Shown here piece by piece: positions 33,699-46,114 of a DNA stretch of 64,000 bases (position 1 is its first letter; each line of letters opens with the position of its first letter). The stretch lies in the NCBI RefSeq assembly GCF_933775445.1, contig NC_065876.1, positions 16,306,001 to 16,370,000 of the forward strand. The letters are read 5' to 3'. Origin of the DNA: Argentina anserina (lineage: Eukaryota > Streptophyta > Magnoliopsida > Rosales > Rosaceae). The translations under genes were made by a program, and so were the position numbers. The notes under the pieces were generated by a model. That model searched no databases. It saw nothing but the letters and a program-made list of their open reading frames with translations, and had not been told where the DNA came from.

Positions 33699-34494
33699 AT
33701 GAGTAAATTAAAATTCAATTCTCATTTTAAGATACTCTAGTTCCCCTCAAGAACAGTAATTAACAATGACTACTTCAGTCATCGGTCGTCGTGTTAACGA
33801 GAGGCTAATTTTACTGTAAATAAATTGGCACACACTTGGCCCAACTTCCTAAGTAGATAAATATCTTAATCTCCTATAAAGTTTCACAACCTATTTAGTG
33901 TTACCGAAGTTTCACTTGCATCTGAGAAAAGGGAGTAGATTGAGGTTGTCCTAATGTTGTTTTTGTTTTATTTATGACCAAAATATATATCAGATAATAT
34001 AATGAAGACACTAAGACAATTCTCCGGAAAGTTGATCTCTCACAAATCACAATCCACAAAGAAGATGCACCATGTATGTGGAGCTAACATAATGTTTATG
34101 TAGGGCTGGCAAAGTAATTTACATTCAATACCAACATCAATATTGAGCCATCAATCCTTCTCAAAAAATATTATATATGACTAGTACTTACCGTCTATCA
34201 AAATATTCTAATTTTACTGATCATACCAGCAATCATGAGTGTCCGACTCCCTCCGAAGTTGAGCTTCCCCTAAAAAAGTATTCTAATATTTTACCACCCA
34301 CCTGCGTGCTTTTGCACAGCCTATCTGTACGATGGTGTTTCAGAAATGCAGCAACTATTCCTCGATACAGAGAATAAATCATTTAAAAGTGTGTCGGAGA
34401 TGAGAAAAACTTGCCACCAGACCAATAAACCTGTCAAGGTCAATATCTGACATATTTTCCGTGTTCAAATCTGCCGGCACAAAGAGTACTCCTA
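33699..34494. other. Intergenic, no gene seen
   Basis: AT-rich sequence between two DNA transposons. No coding, RNA or repeat signal is supported. Confidence 0.5.
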
Positions 34495-36234
34495 GGACAC
34501 GTTTGTTACCCAGGACTGTCTAAGTGAGGACTATTTCTTATAACAGTCCTAGACTATGCAAGCTTCGGACTGTACTGCATTAATCCCTAACCCAGATTTG
34601 GTACTGCTTCGGACTAAAGAACATAACAGTCAAAATAGTCCAATCTTACGTTTGATGATGCACTGGACTAAATTTTGTAACTCAAATATTTTGTTACTGT
34701 TGGTTATATCTTTTGTTCATAAGTAATCAGCTCAAACACAATGCAGGAGGCCAAAAAAGAAATCATAGCTTTCAGTCTTATTAAGAGAACTCCATTTTAT
34801 TCATACATATTATAATTGAACAAAACAGAGGACCATCCTGAAATATAGAAACAACTCCCTTCTTACTTTACTATGCAGAGACTATAAATCCAATAAAATT
34901 AGCTTCTTTTCAAAATAAAGTCTTCTTCTTTCTTTATCAGGTAAAGAAGAAAAAAACAATATAAACTATAGGGAGGAAGAATTTGCTAGAGCTCTTAATC
35001 TGATCACAATATTCATTGTTGACCATGATAATATGGAACTCGGTCCAAGATCTAAAGGTGATAGATGACTCAGAAAACTCTCAGACTTAAAACAAAAAAA
35101 ATACTAAAAAAAAGCTATATGAGACAACATATCACCCTCATCATACCCAATTTATTGTTCCAGCTGGAGACAGTAAGTTCTTTTTCCTTAAATACAGGAA
35201 GCGATTCTCCTGTGAGCATGGACTCATCCACAACACTTCTTCCAGCCAGAACTCTCCCCTGTGGAAGCAGTTTATTTTCAACAAAATTCACCACAAAATA
35301 TAAGTATCACAGTACACCAGTAGGAGCCTTTGGTCTAAATCAAAGACAAAAGAGTATTAATTAAGACATCTAAGGATTTACACCATTTCAGCAGAATTTT
35401 TCTGGTTTTTGCTCAAACTTTAATGGGTGAAGTCTATCGGATTGGAGAAGTGATTTAAATGCTTACATCCACGGGTATAGTTTCTCCTGGCAATACTAAC
35501 ACAGAATCTCCAACACGAACATCATCAGTTGGGACCTCAATGCAAATTGCATCCAAGCCAAGTACGGTGTCACTGGAGGAATCATTTTCAGAGGATGCAA
35601 CTACTAGTCTTGATTGAGTGTTTATCAGTGACTGCCAAGAATATTCCAATCAAACATGTGTTCATTATGCACCCCCCATAAACAGAAGAGTCCTCTAATT
35701 TCGGCTTGATACAGCCTAGCTTATTAAGAGAACTCCATTTTATTCATACATATATAATTGAAATCAGATCAAGCAACCCCGATCAAGAAGACGACCAAGA
35801 ATCATTCATCAATCAATCAAATAAACACAACCCATAAACAATAGTCAAGTAAATCAATCTATTTTAACCCATACCAGATCGAGAAAAGAAATCAAGATAG
35901 AGCAAGGGTGAAGACGAGAGGGAGAGAGAGAGAGAGAGGTAGAACCTGGAATAGGGGTGTGTGAGAGAGTCAATGAGTGAGAAAGCACCAGAGCTGAGTG
36001 AGAGAGGCGTGAGAGTGAGACGAAGTCTTCTGGAACCCTACGTTTTTCTTCTGCAGTGAAAGCTTATCGAGTCCCCCTAATTTTGGGGCCGCTCCGTAAG
36101 CCGAAATATGGGGGACGCGGGGACTGCGTAAGCTCATTAAATGAAATTCCGTGTTTTCACCAAACGTGGGTTTCGGCTTATTTTTGTGTGTAAGGTAGTC
36201 CAATCCAATCCAAACCCAGGAAACAAACGTGGCC
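34495..36234. mobile_element. TIR transposon carrying captured PAA2 exons (Pack-type)
   Basis: Left end GGACACGTTTGTT (34495) is the inverted counterpart of the right end AACAAACGTGGCC (36234), 12 of 13 matching. Both are flanked by the 3-bp duplication CTA (34492-34494 and 36235-36237). A 3-bp duplication and GG...CC ends suggest PIF/Harbinger-like ancestry, though the family normally targets TTA/TAA. Inside lie two exons of the chloroplast copper ATPase gene PAA2. These are bracketed by a 45-bp direct repeat containing TTATTAAGAGAACTCCATTT (near 34778 and 35722). No transposase is seen. Confidence 0.7.
35125..35631 (-). pseudogene. PAA2/HMA8 copper P-type ATPase fragment (two exons)
   Basis: Exon A (35631-35467) reads SLINTQSRLVVASSEND, then LGLDAICIEVPTDDVRVGD and SVLVLPGETIPVD, with donor GAT/GTAAGC. 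Exon B (35258 to about 35125, acceptor TTCCACAG) continues GRVLAGRSVVDESMLTGESL then PVFKEKE. Together they are the actuator (A) domain of PAA2, including the TGES dephosphorylation loop. PAA2 moves Cu(+) into thylakoids. Exon B loses frame just after TVS, and no other PAA2 exon (ion-binding CPC, phosphorylation DKTGT) is nearby. It is a captured fragment with original splice sites, not a gene. Confidence 0.85.
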
Positions 36235-38321
36235 CTAAGGGGATATAAGTGAGGCTGGACGAAGAGGTCACTACTACAAATTATAGTTTAGCATCATCAT
36301 TACATTCATACCACCTCATTGCTACCAGAAACCATTTCAATGTAAACACGATCCAAGACATGTCACAAGTGACTTGCGTGCTAGAAAAATATAATCTAAC
36401 TGCATTACATTTGTAGAGCACCTTTTGCGACTGGAGTGATGATCTATACCCACAGAAGAAATTACCTAGTACCAATCAAACCAAAGGAGGACCTAAAGAC
36501 AGCCTACACCATAGCTAGTCTGTTTCTGACCTGTTTTCTTGTTCAGCTAACCCTAAATCCATACACGGGCAATAATATTAGTAAAAGAGAAGGAAAAGAA
36601 CGCAAGAACTTGCACTTGATAAAATTAGGAAGAGAAAACCCATAAGCTTGACAAAACTTCTAGGTCCCCTGGATACCTACACAATGATGTGACATCATAA
36701 AAATGAGAAAATTCAGGCCAGTCAAACATGATATAAAAATGGTAATCGCCGGTCTGATAAAGAAGTAAGCAAATGCTGACCTATCACTGGTGAGCATTTG
36801 ATACAAAATCATCTGGTGATATGGTGTGCTGAGAATCTAATACAGATCCAGCATAGGATATTCTATTATTATGGATGTCGATATGTTGTGTAGACTGTAG
36901 AAAAACACCCAGCATAAACTGCATATGTTATCACCTAGATGGAAACATCCTGTATTATTAGAAGCGGTAAAAGAGAAAGGAAGGCAGAAAAAAAGAACAA
37001 GAAGAACACAGGGTCGAGCTAGCCGTGTGATAAACATACTGCATTAGCAGTGGAAGTCATCAAAACTAAAGTCCACGACATGAGCTTTACAGGCCACTAA
37101 AAGCTGTAAAGACAACAAAGGAAACCAAATTGTGATCAGCTTCACCAGATGAATATTTCAAACTCGGATAGAAACTATTACTTTATAAAAGATCAAATTT
37201 ATTAATGTCTTCTCTTCTTTTTTAAAAAACCATATTTTTGTGCTGAAGATTTTAGTAAGACAGTCCTGACTTCTCACATCTAATGGCAATGCATAAAACT
37301 CATATATTTTAAAATTCTCTTTAAATGGGTATGCTATAAAGCTAAACACAAGCATAGATAGCACCTTAAGCAACAAGCATCACACAGGTCGAAAACAGTA
37401 ACAACTGAACACACATGACAACCATAAGTACAGCAGACAATGGTTTTGTTACTGAATGAGTGGATACCCAAGCACAATTAATCGCCATATAAAACAGGTA
37501 AAATGTAGTGTGTTTGTGTGTTACCTAGGCCACTATATATCCATACAACAAACTGTCAAAGAATACATAATGGCCAATTTAACTATAATTCTTGCAATTT
37601 GAATTTAAAAATCTATCAGTTCAAGGGCTTAAAAAGACTCATGCTTCATCTCTAAACTTTGAAACAAGTTTGTGAGCTTGTCTAACAAGAGATACTAATA
37701 TATTAAAAAAAAAAAAGAGGAACTCTTCCTCACAAAGGTAAATTATGAAATGCAAAGAGACCCCGGAGGAATGAAACAATATAAGCTATTACATTAAAAG
37801 GTAATTTTCTTTTCAATGAAGATTGAAGAATCATGAAACAAAGAGAGTACAAGAACAACATATTTAAAAAGGCAGTTGTCTACTGCAAAGTCTAATTAAA
37901 TTGAGTAGTCAAGCATTCATCAACCATTGAGAATGAAAGCGTCAAGACCGACAATAGGACATTAAGTTTACACATGTACATAATCCTGCTAATCCTTAAA
38001 CCAATCACTAACTTATTCTAACTCATGCACAACAAGGCTGAGAATATCAAGTCTTTTAGACGAGCTTATATAAAGAAGCAGAATACACGCACAGAGAAGA
38101 TACAAGAAGTAGAATAGTGTTTTCTCGACGAAAACTACTAGAGCATCACAAACAGAACCAAAAATGAAAAGTCTAGTACTGTTATAGCCAAAATCCTTAC
38201 GTTACGACTCTAATCAATACTGCAAGCCAAGAAAGCAGCTCATCTCACACTACTAGTACATCAAAAAGTTTGAAGTGAAGACACAGATACAGAAACATTA
38301 CCAAATCCCAGTGCCAAACAA
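36235..38321. other. Downstream region of U2AF35, no other gene seen
   Basis: AT-rich sequence that may contain U2AF35 3' UTR (possibly with introns) near its right end. I found no coding block or repeat pair. Confidence 0.4.
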
Positions 38322-39104
38322 TCACCGCTTCTCCTCCCTCTCTCGATTCCACTGCTCAATTCTTGCTCGCCGCTCCTCGCTCCCTTCCCTCGCCGCCGCT
38401 ACCGGGCTCCTGCTCCTGCTCCTGGTTCTGCTACGTCTCCTCCTGTCCCTGCTTCTCCTCCCATTCCCTCTATGATCTCTCTCCCTCTCCCTCTCCCTCT
38501 GGTGCCGCACCGGGCTCAAACTCCGGCTCCGGCTCCGGCTCCGGCTAGCCCGAAAGCCGCGGTACCTCCCGTACAGCTTCCTCCTCAGCTCCCTCCCAAT
38601 CTGTTTCACATGCATAAAATTGCAATAACCGCCTCGGTTACAGCTGTTCTCCTCAAACTGGCGACACGTGGCCTCCCGAAAGTCCGTGACGGGGGAGAAG
38701 TCGGCGATAATCGGGCGGCCGTTGTAGAACCTGCCCTGGAGCGCGTGGAGCGCAGCCGCGGCCTGGTCCTCCTCCTTGAACAGGACGTAGACGTTGCCGA
38801 TCATGTGGTCGGCGAGATTGTCGCAGACGTTGAGGCTCTCGATCTCGCCGAACTTGTCGAGCTCCTCGAAGATGTCCTCGTAGAAGTCCTCGAAGTGGTC
38901 CTGGATCTTGCGGGGGTCGACGCCGGGGGTGATCATGTCGGGGCGCTGGTACATGTTGGAGAGGAGGAGGGTGGGGCTGATGGTGGGGCGGTTGTGGAGG
39001 CGGGAGCAGCGGTCGCCGTGGCGGCACGCGCCGATCTTGAAGTAGAAGGGGCAGTTCACGCGGTCCTTTTCGGTTCCGAATATCGAAGCCAAGTGCTCCG
39101 CCAT
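38322..39104 (-). CDS. U2AF35: U2AF35 small subunit of the U2 auxiliary splicing factor
   Basis: A single uninterrupted 260-residue frame. It has a CCCH zinc finger at C18, C27, C33 and H37 ([20 protein letters not shown]), then a U2AF-homology RRM at about 44-146. That RRM contains [20 protein letters not shown] and [21 protein letters not shown] second CCCH finger lies at C147, C155, C161 and H165. The C-terminal tail is Arg/Ser-rich ([26 protein letters not shown]). U2AF35 recognises the AG at 3' splice sites as a heterodimer with U2AF65 in the nucleus. Lack of introns in the coding region agrees with plant homologues. Start is the only ATG before the conserved [16 protein letters not shown]. 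Intact; the GC-rich coding region contrasts with its AT-rich flanks. Confidence 0.96.
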   Translation of the reverse strand: MAEHLASIFGTEKDRVNCPFYFKIGACRHGDRCSRLHNRPTISPTLLLSNMYQRPDMITPGVDPRKIQDHFEDFYEDIFEELDKFGEIESLNVCDNLADHMIGNVYVLFKEEDQAAAALHALQGRFYNGRPIIADFSPVTDFREATCRQFEENSCNRGGYCNFMHVKQIGRELRRKLYGRYRGFRASRSRSRSRSLSPVRHQRERERERDHRGNGRRSRDRRRRSRTRSRSRSPVAAAREGSEERRARIEQWNREREEKR

Positions 39105-39169
39105 TGCTGCCGCCGCCCTCTTCTTCGGTCCTTTTCAATTCCGGAAGGTTCTATTCTGTTGTAGTTGTA

Positions 39170-41247
39170 GAGAGCGGAAAAAGCCAAAAACCCTGTGGCC
39201 GGTGGCCGGTGGTGGATTAGATGATTCGTCCAACTTACAAAGGCCTCCCTCGTGTGATCCAAATTTAACGACCAGGGACTTAATAATATCGTGGCCGTAC
39301 ACGTGTGACTTTCTTAGTCCAGATCATGGAACGACGTAGTTTTGATGCATTTCCAGTCTCCCCACCTTGATAGTCTGATGCTGGTTTGGAAAGCAAGACT
39401 GCAAAAGAGTGTCACAAATATAGAAGGGACATTTTTCACATCAAAATATATTTATGTTGACAATGGTGGTTACTGAAGAAGCATGTTGTGACAATAGGAT
39501 ATAATTAAGAGTGAGTCACGCTATGGCTATAAGGTATGGTTGTAAGCTGTAACATAATATGTAATGCGATGTCAAGGAGAATAATTCCTATCAAGAAAAA
39601 CTTTGGTTGAGTAAGCGACCAGGAAGTTTGGTAGAGTAAGCGAAACTGGGAGAGAGATAAAATTCATGATTAAAGATGGAGATCTTTACTAATTGAAACC
39701 CACATTTCAGCTGCTATCTAGGAAATGTGTCCCGATAATTTTGACTAAGCAACAAAAAACATGTATTTCTATTTCTATTTTACAATTCATAGTACAATCA
39801 CTGATTGTGAGACAACCAAAATCGTGTAATTGCAATAAACTTCCTAATGGTTTTCTTCCGACAGAAATCATCAAACTCAGCGTAACATGATCGCGAACTC
39901 AGAAGTACTTTTACCTAGAGTATATTACATCAAGACAATTCACCTTAACAATACCATCTTTATTTAGCGGATCTTAGTAACCAAATCTTTCATATGCGAT
40001 GGAACCTAATATATTGATACAGCATCATCTTCAACTTCACTGATTTCAGCAATTAAATGACATTTGATTAAATTATAAGCATGTAGTATAAGACCATTTT
40101 TTTCACATGATATGCATGTACTCATAAGGTATAAGTGATCAAATAATTGTGTTTTTGCTCAAAGCTTGATAAGTAATTTTGCATTCAAATAGTCAATACT
40201 GTTGTAATTTTATCAGATCCACCGCCTGAAATTAACATATACTGTATTACTCAAAACTAGTCCAGTTGGATTCTCATTTGCCCCTACAATTCGATCATAT
40301 CCTTTCAGCTTTTGCACCATCCTCCCATCCCTATGTAACAAAGACCTCCATTTTGTGGTTCATCACTACTTGCTTGAGCCACAAAACTCGGGTATCAAGC
40401 ATTATGTGCAAGGCAGAGAAGGATAGGAAAAATATATAAGATGCTGACACGATCCGGATTTCCTAAAGACAATTTGTTGCTGTGGATAAAGAGTTGTGTA
40501 GCAATGAATTGGAAAAAATAAAACCCATCAGAACTCAGAAGGATGAATTGAAACCCACATTTCAGAGAAGCTGCCCTCCTATTAGGTGATACACTAACAG
40601 AGAAGGGCATCTAGGACAGCCAGAGTTCAGATCCTCCCTTTCTCCTCATTATAACAAAAAACACCCTGATTCCATGTAGTGACAAGTAGTAATTAAAGGT
40701 GGGATGAGAATTACTATAACGACTAGTTTACCTAGTAGTGACTCATCATACTTGGAACTTGACTTCAAGCACAATCAAGGCGCATATCAGAAAAATTGAA
40801 TTCCATTAATCACACCAGCAATACAATCAGTTATCGTTTCTCATCCAATTAGTGTTCGCCATGAATTTATAAACCTTGAGAAATTCATGTGAAACTAAAC
40901 AAATCCAACATGAACATTAAAAAGAATTGATAAAGCTGGATCAGACTTTAGAGATATAAAGTTGATCCGCCAATACACCGTACAGTACAACAATACGCGT
41001 ACAACTTTTGCCTTCATCACCATCACCTGGGAAGACTACTTAGAGGGAAATTGCGTAATGGTTCCCGTCTCAACAATTCTGTTTCTCTGCGCAAAACAAC
41101 AATGGATGATACTTGTTATAGTGGCTGAAACAAACATATAAACCAACTTAAAACCAACAATAAACAACTATAAATAACATTTGTTATTAGTGGCTGCAAC
41201 AAAAATATATAACCAACTTAAAACTTAAGGTCTCATCAAACTAGGGC
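39170..41247. other. Intergenic between U2AF35 and BUBR1
   Basis: U2AF35 promoter on the left and probable BUBR1 3' UTR on the right. A 20-bp exact repeat (AATTGAAACCCACATTTCAG at about 39691 and 40547) is the only pattern noticed. No gene is supported. Confidence 0.45.
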
Positions 41248-44200
41248 TTACTTCTTCAGCTCTTGCTCTTCACCCTGTCTAGGCTGCACCGTCGATGACT
41301 TTGCAACCTCGGCATTCATTTTATGTGTTCTGCAGAAAATTTGAACCAGTCACATAAATAATGATTGATCAAAAGAAATTGATACAACAGAATCTCATCC
41401 CTTACAACTACTGCAGAAGTCAAGATCGGTAACTAAAATGCAGTAATTGAATGCACCAAGCTGAGTGAACATGTCCTATAACTCACGATGCACATTCTTC
41501 ATCAACGAAAATCTCAATGGGTGCACTAGTAGCAGTTGCTCCTCCGACTCGAGGTACAGGTTTTTGTCGAATCTGAAATAATTGAACCCAGTTAGGAGTA
41601 AGGAGTTTGAGAAGGCACCGCAATAACATCAAACTAGAAAATTCTGCATAAAAATATATATTGGAGCAGGAGAGCACAGGAACCTTGTATGATGTCCACT
41701 TGGAAGGGATTGCAGTATTTTCTTTATTTCTCTCTGCTCTAGGTCCAAGATTGTGCCAAGAATTCAGTTCTCTCTTTGGCACTTCTGATTGGTCAGCGAA
41801 ATTTGAATCTTCTTTATAAATGCTAAGAGGAACACGATCCCTAAAAAACCAGTAAAACATAAAAATAAACCATAGATCATTGAAAAAAAATATGGTCACA
41901 TGTAACACAAGTATATGCACATTGAACGAGCAAATCAAACTGAAGGGAAGAATATTGTATAAATACATACAGATGATTTATAATACAAACAGATACAGGC
42001 AAAGTGAAGTTTACATAAAGAGATGAAATTAAAATTACACATGCTAGAGGGGCTTCAGACACCATAATATGTATTCAACACACAGCAAAACTAAGACACT
42101 TTCAGAGTGATCTTTATTCATGAACATGAGTCCTGTGATGTAATGGCATCACAATGTGTTGAAAATCACTTTCACTGGGTGTTTCATAATTCAGAATCCA
42201 AACAAAATAAATTTTTGCATAGCAATCAGTTTCTACTTTTACAAAATATAATAATAATCATTAACAAAGCCCTTCAAACCTTCGTTCCAAATTAACATAT
42301 AAAATAGGTGTGATTGAACTGATAATGGACAGTGAACTTATTTAGTTTTTAGTGAAAGGTTATAAGTTTACAAGGTTCATAATAGTTCAGGAGAAGTAAA
42401 ATTACTTGGAATAACCAACTAATATATAGAAGTATGTACCTATCTAGCTTCATGTTCTTCTTCAACAAACCAGAGCTATCACTTGCCAGCGTACCTGCAA
42501 CATCTCTAAGATTTGAGTAATGCAGGACAACAGTTTCATTTACATCTGAAGGAATATCATAATCCAGAAAGTAACTAACAGTTTTCTCCCTTGGCAAGAA
42601 CAGTTCCAAAGCTTCGAGTGGGTAAGCATTTCTCTGCTGATTCCTCCTGACCGTCCAAAACGTTTGACTCATAAATGTCTTGTAGAATACCAGAACTAGA
42701 ATACATCTAGCACAACAAATATAAAGGTAGCATACCTCTGGTGCTTTTGGTGGTTTTCTCATTGAGCGTGCAATAAACTTCCGAAATGCATCATTCAGCT
42801 TTTCTATGGGCTGAACATTCCTATGAACAGAATACTGATGGCTTAATGCATGTACGTCATGATTAAGAAATGGAGGAAATGCAATGTTGAATTAAAAAAA
42901 AAAACATATGAAGACCTTGATATCCCAATATTCAATAGTTCATTTGCAGCTTTCACTTTGTTCTTGGATTCCATGAGCAAAGCATACGCTATGTAAAACT
43001 GAGAATGTGTCTTTCCAATTTCATTTGCTTCTAGAAATTTAAATATCACTTCAGCATCCGCACAATTTTCAGCCTGCGAACAATTTCATTCACCAGACTA
43101 CATTAGATTAAGAATATGAAATCACCTATAAGGCCAGAGCCAGAACAAATAATGGTAGATTTAATTTAATGGAAAGTAATAGAACCCACATATTCCAACC
43201 AGATTTTGAGATAACGGAGATCATCCTTGTAGCGGTCTGAATGCCAAAATGTACGCACACATTGCTCATATATAACAACTAATCCCGAGAAATCTCCACC
43301 AGGGGGAAATGCTTCTTGAACCCACTTGATGCACCTATCGCAACATAGGAAGACAAACATAAGGTTCCATTTGGATGAAATTATTTCAAACAAGAATTTG
43401 ATATTGGTCTGAAAGAGAAAAAAAAACTAAATAACAAAGTAAATAAATATGATTCATATAGCTAATGCAGCACATTTAAAGTGGGTCTACAGACGATACC
43501 CAATGGATCGTTGACTGCAAAAGTTCTAACAAGCAATTTAACTGCAGATTATAAAACGAAAACCAAGATTTCAAATCAATCCCTTCGAATGAACCCTACA
43601 CAATCCCTTCGAATGAACCCTACACAATTGGAAAGGATGAAAAAAAGACTTCAAATTTACACTGATACAATGAAAAAAGATGGAAATAGAACCAGTTATA
43701 TGTGATATGAGAGAGGATTATGATCCCATCAGTAGTCAGTACTATATTAACTAATTTGCAATGCATTTGAATAAGTCCACAAATGAATTGCAACTCCCTG
43801 CTCTCCTCTATTTCCCTCTTATTCAGATCCAGGTTTAAATGAAATGCAATAGTTTAGTTAAGGAATTCAGCTATGTAACTTAATAGTAAAAGAATCCTAA
43901 ATCTCAAATCAATCTTCCTAATGAACCGTAAGGACAAGACCCAATGATAAAGATGAAATGTAAACATCGAAAACTGAGAGTAGTCGTTACTCACTTGAGC
44001 CATGGTTGCAGAGGGTCATCTCCTTCATACTCATCAATAGCTTGAATCAACCGCCTTAACATTGAAAACAAAAACAAATCAAAATCAAAGCAAAAATGGG
44101 GCATACATGTGAATCAAAAACAACGAAGCGAATGAATACAAAGTATAGCGAAGAAGAAGACCTTCGTTGTTCAAAGAGGGACTTCTTGTGTTGATTGTCA

Positions 44201-44373
44201 GTCTGAGCTTTGAGAGCGTCGTTCAAGATTTCAACTTTACGGCCTCTCTTCAATGGCCTGACGTTCTCCTTAAACAGCTCCCACTCGTTCCCCGTCTCTT
44301 GATTCGACGCCAGGAACTCGGATTCAGGATCCAACACCTCTATTCTCTCTATTTCTATTCCACTGTCCGCCAT
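41248..44373 (-). CDS. BUBR1: BUBR1/Mad3-like spindle checkpoint protein
   Basis: Ten exons join in frame to 368 residues: 44373-44162, 44054-43995, 43334-43190, 43073-42916, 42820-42736, 42646-42580, 42494-42440, 41840-41684, 41572-41487 and 41329-41248, all GT/AG. A KEN box (FKENVRPLKRGR, KEN 35-37) starts the Mad3/BUB1 TPR region, which contains DPLQPWLKCIKWVQEAFPPG, YLKIWLEYAENCADAEVIF and THSQFYIAYALL. A second KEN lies at 300-302 (RNKENTAIP). Late conserved blocks are RVPLSIYKE and the C-terminal STVQPRQGEEQELKK. With Mad2 and Bub3 the protein inhibits APC/C-Cdc20 until kinetochores attach. There is no kinase domain, as in plant BUBR1 (Arabidopsis At2g33560 type). The exon 6 and 7 borders rest on family resemblance (PTRSFGTVLAKGEN). 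All junction phases fit, so I regard the gene as intact. Confidence 0.92.
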
Positions 44374-45281
44374 ACTGAATCAAATATCAAAAAATTCAAA
44401 CTTTACAATTGAATCTGAGGAGAAATCGAAAACCCATTAAATTTGGAGAATGCCCAGAACAAGGAACTATATGATCATCAATATCTTCATGTTTGGTGTT
44501 CAGAGGTTTCAAAAATAACGAAAAAGGGGGAAACTTTGGTGAGATTTGAAGCTTACCTGCAGATACCGGCAATAGTGCAATTCAACGGAGATTGAAGAAG
44601 ATCGGAGGGATAAGTGAGAGGAATCTTCGGTGGTGAAGAGATTTGAAGATAGAAAATGTAGGAAAGAGGAATGTGAGATGAGAATGGCGGTGGTGCTCTA
44701 TTGAAGAAAGTTTTGTGCAAGTTTTGTTGTTTCCTATTTTAGCTTTATGTGAAGTTTGAAATAAAACGGCTACCCCCGAGATCTACAAGTAGAGCACACT
44801 CGTATGGTCCTCTCAAAGAATATTAAATTGTAATTAAGAGAATACTATTACTTAAAGGTAAGTTTTTATGAACTGAAAATTGTTGCATTTGAGACTACTT
44901 TTTTTTTAATAAGTAAAGTTCATTCAATAAAATTTGTCGGCATAAGGCAAGAGACTATACAATACCTTGAATAAGAAATGGGGGCTGAACAACCAATTCA
45001 GCTCACCATAAAAATGAGAGTCTAACTCATTACAAACCAATTCAGCTCACTGTAAGGAGAGTCTAATAAAAGCTAGAACAATCTCATTTCCTAAGACACA
45101 TTACATCTATATCCTTACCTCGTCGAAAACACACAATTGTGACACAAACAATACAGAAGCACCCTAAAAAACATAGAGACTACCCTACTCCGTATCAGAC
45201 TCGGAGAAGAAAACAACAAAATTAAAATAGCAAGAACTCCTCCCCTGTAGGGTTAGAGCCCATAATTTGTATAGTTTTCTC
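44374..45281. other. BUBR1 upstream region
   Basis: A probable 5' UTR and promoter of BUBR1, then unassigned AT-rich sequence. Around 44990-45070 a segment with CCAATTCAGCTCAC occurs twice. No gene seen. Confidence 0.4.
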
Positions 45282-46106
45282 TAGAGGTGGGGATAAATTA
45301 CTTGAATCCCGATCTCATCCTGATTCTGTCCTGAAATTTACCAGGACAAGACGGGATGGAAGTTTAAAAATGTTAGTCTCTTCCCGATCCCGTCCTGTTT
45401 TATTACAGTGGAATGGGATGTGGGACGAATAAATTGTATCTCACTCCGTCCCGTCCCACTTTAAATTTCATTTGAATTTCAACCATCAAATATTTTATCA
45501 TCACCATACATTTATAATTTATGAGATCACCTTAGATGCATTTGATAAGGAAATGACTAACTTCAAAGAATGCATCTTGGACCTTGGTTCATTTTCTAAA
45601 GATAAACAAGTGCCGGTTAATTTATCATTAATATATAGTTCGAGTTATATGATATAAATAAATACGATTCGTATATTGTAAATTTATATGAACTTAGCAA
45701 TTAGAACATATCTAATCTTATATACAATATATAATTATATATGTTTCCCATGTATGATAACACTAAAATTGTCATGTACAATATCTATAACGCTATAATT
45801 TAAATGATTAATTTAATTTTATAATAATTAAACTCATGGTATCGAAGTAGATGGTGAAATATATTTTGAACAATCTATATGTTTCTTCTATTACAATAAT
45901 TCGTACTAAAATTTTATTTGTGGTAAATTAAGTATTTATTATTTAAAGTCTGGGAATGTGGGATAAGCCCAATCTCGATGGGATTGATCCCGGGTGGGAC
46001 GAACTTTAAAATACGAATCTCGTCCTGATCCCATACCAAATTTAATGAGTGGGATTGACGCGGGATTACCTTCATCCCGTCTCATCTCGTTTCGTGCCCA
46101 CCCCTA
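45282..46106. mobile_element. hAT-type MITE, copy 2
   Basis: An 825-bp element with ends TAGAGGTGGGGA and TGCCCACCCCTA (two mismatches) and a perfect 8-bp target duplication GTTTTCTC (45274-45281 and 46107-46114). Like copy 1 it has subterminal GGGACG/CGTCCC-type motifs and an AT-rich core, but it is longer and more diverged. It is therefore an older member of the same family. Confidence 0.88.
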
Positions 46107-46114
46107 GTTTTCTC

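Noticed and set aside
38472..39164. Long plus-strand open frame of about 230 codons
   Set aside because: It is antisense to U2AF35, whose zinc fingers, UHM and RS tail are unmistakable. High GC content removes stops from the opposite strand.
39691..40566. 20-bp exact direct repeat AATTGAAACCCACATTTCAG as ends of an element
   Set aside because: No TIR, LTR or TSD structure extends from the two copies, so chance or an unrelated small duplication is more likely.
42349..42762. Single continuous minus-strand frame over BUBR1 exons 5-7
   Set aside because: It reads through good splice sites. The alternative frame gives the family block PTRSFGTVLAKGEN, and phases then agree through to the stop.
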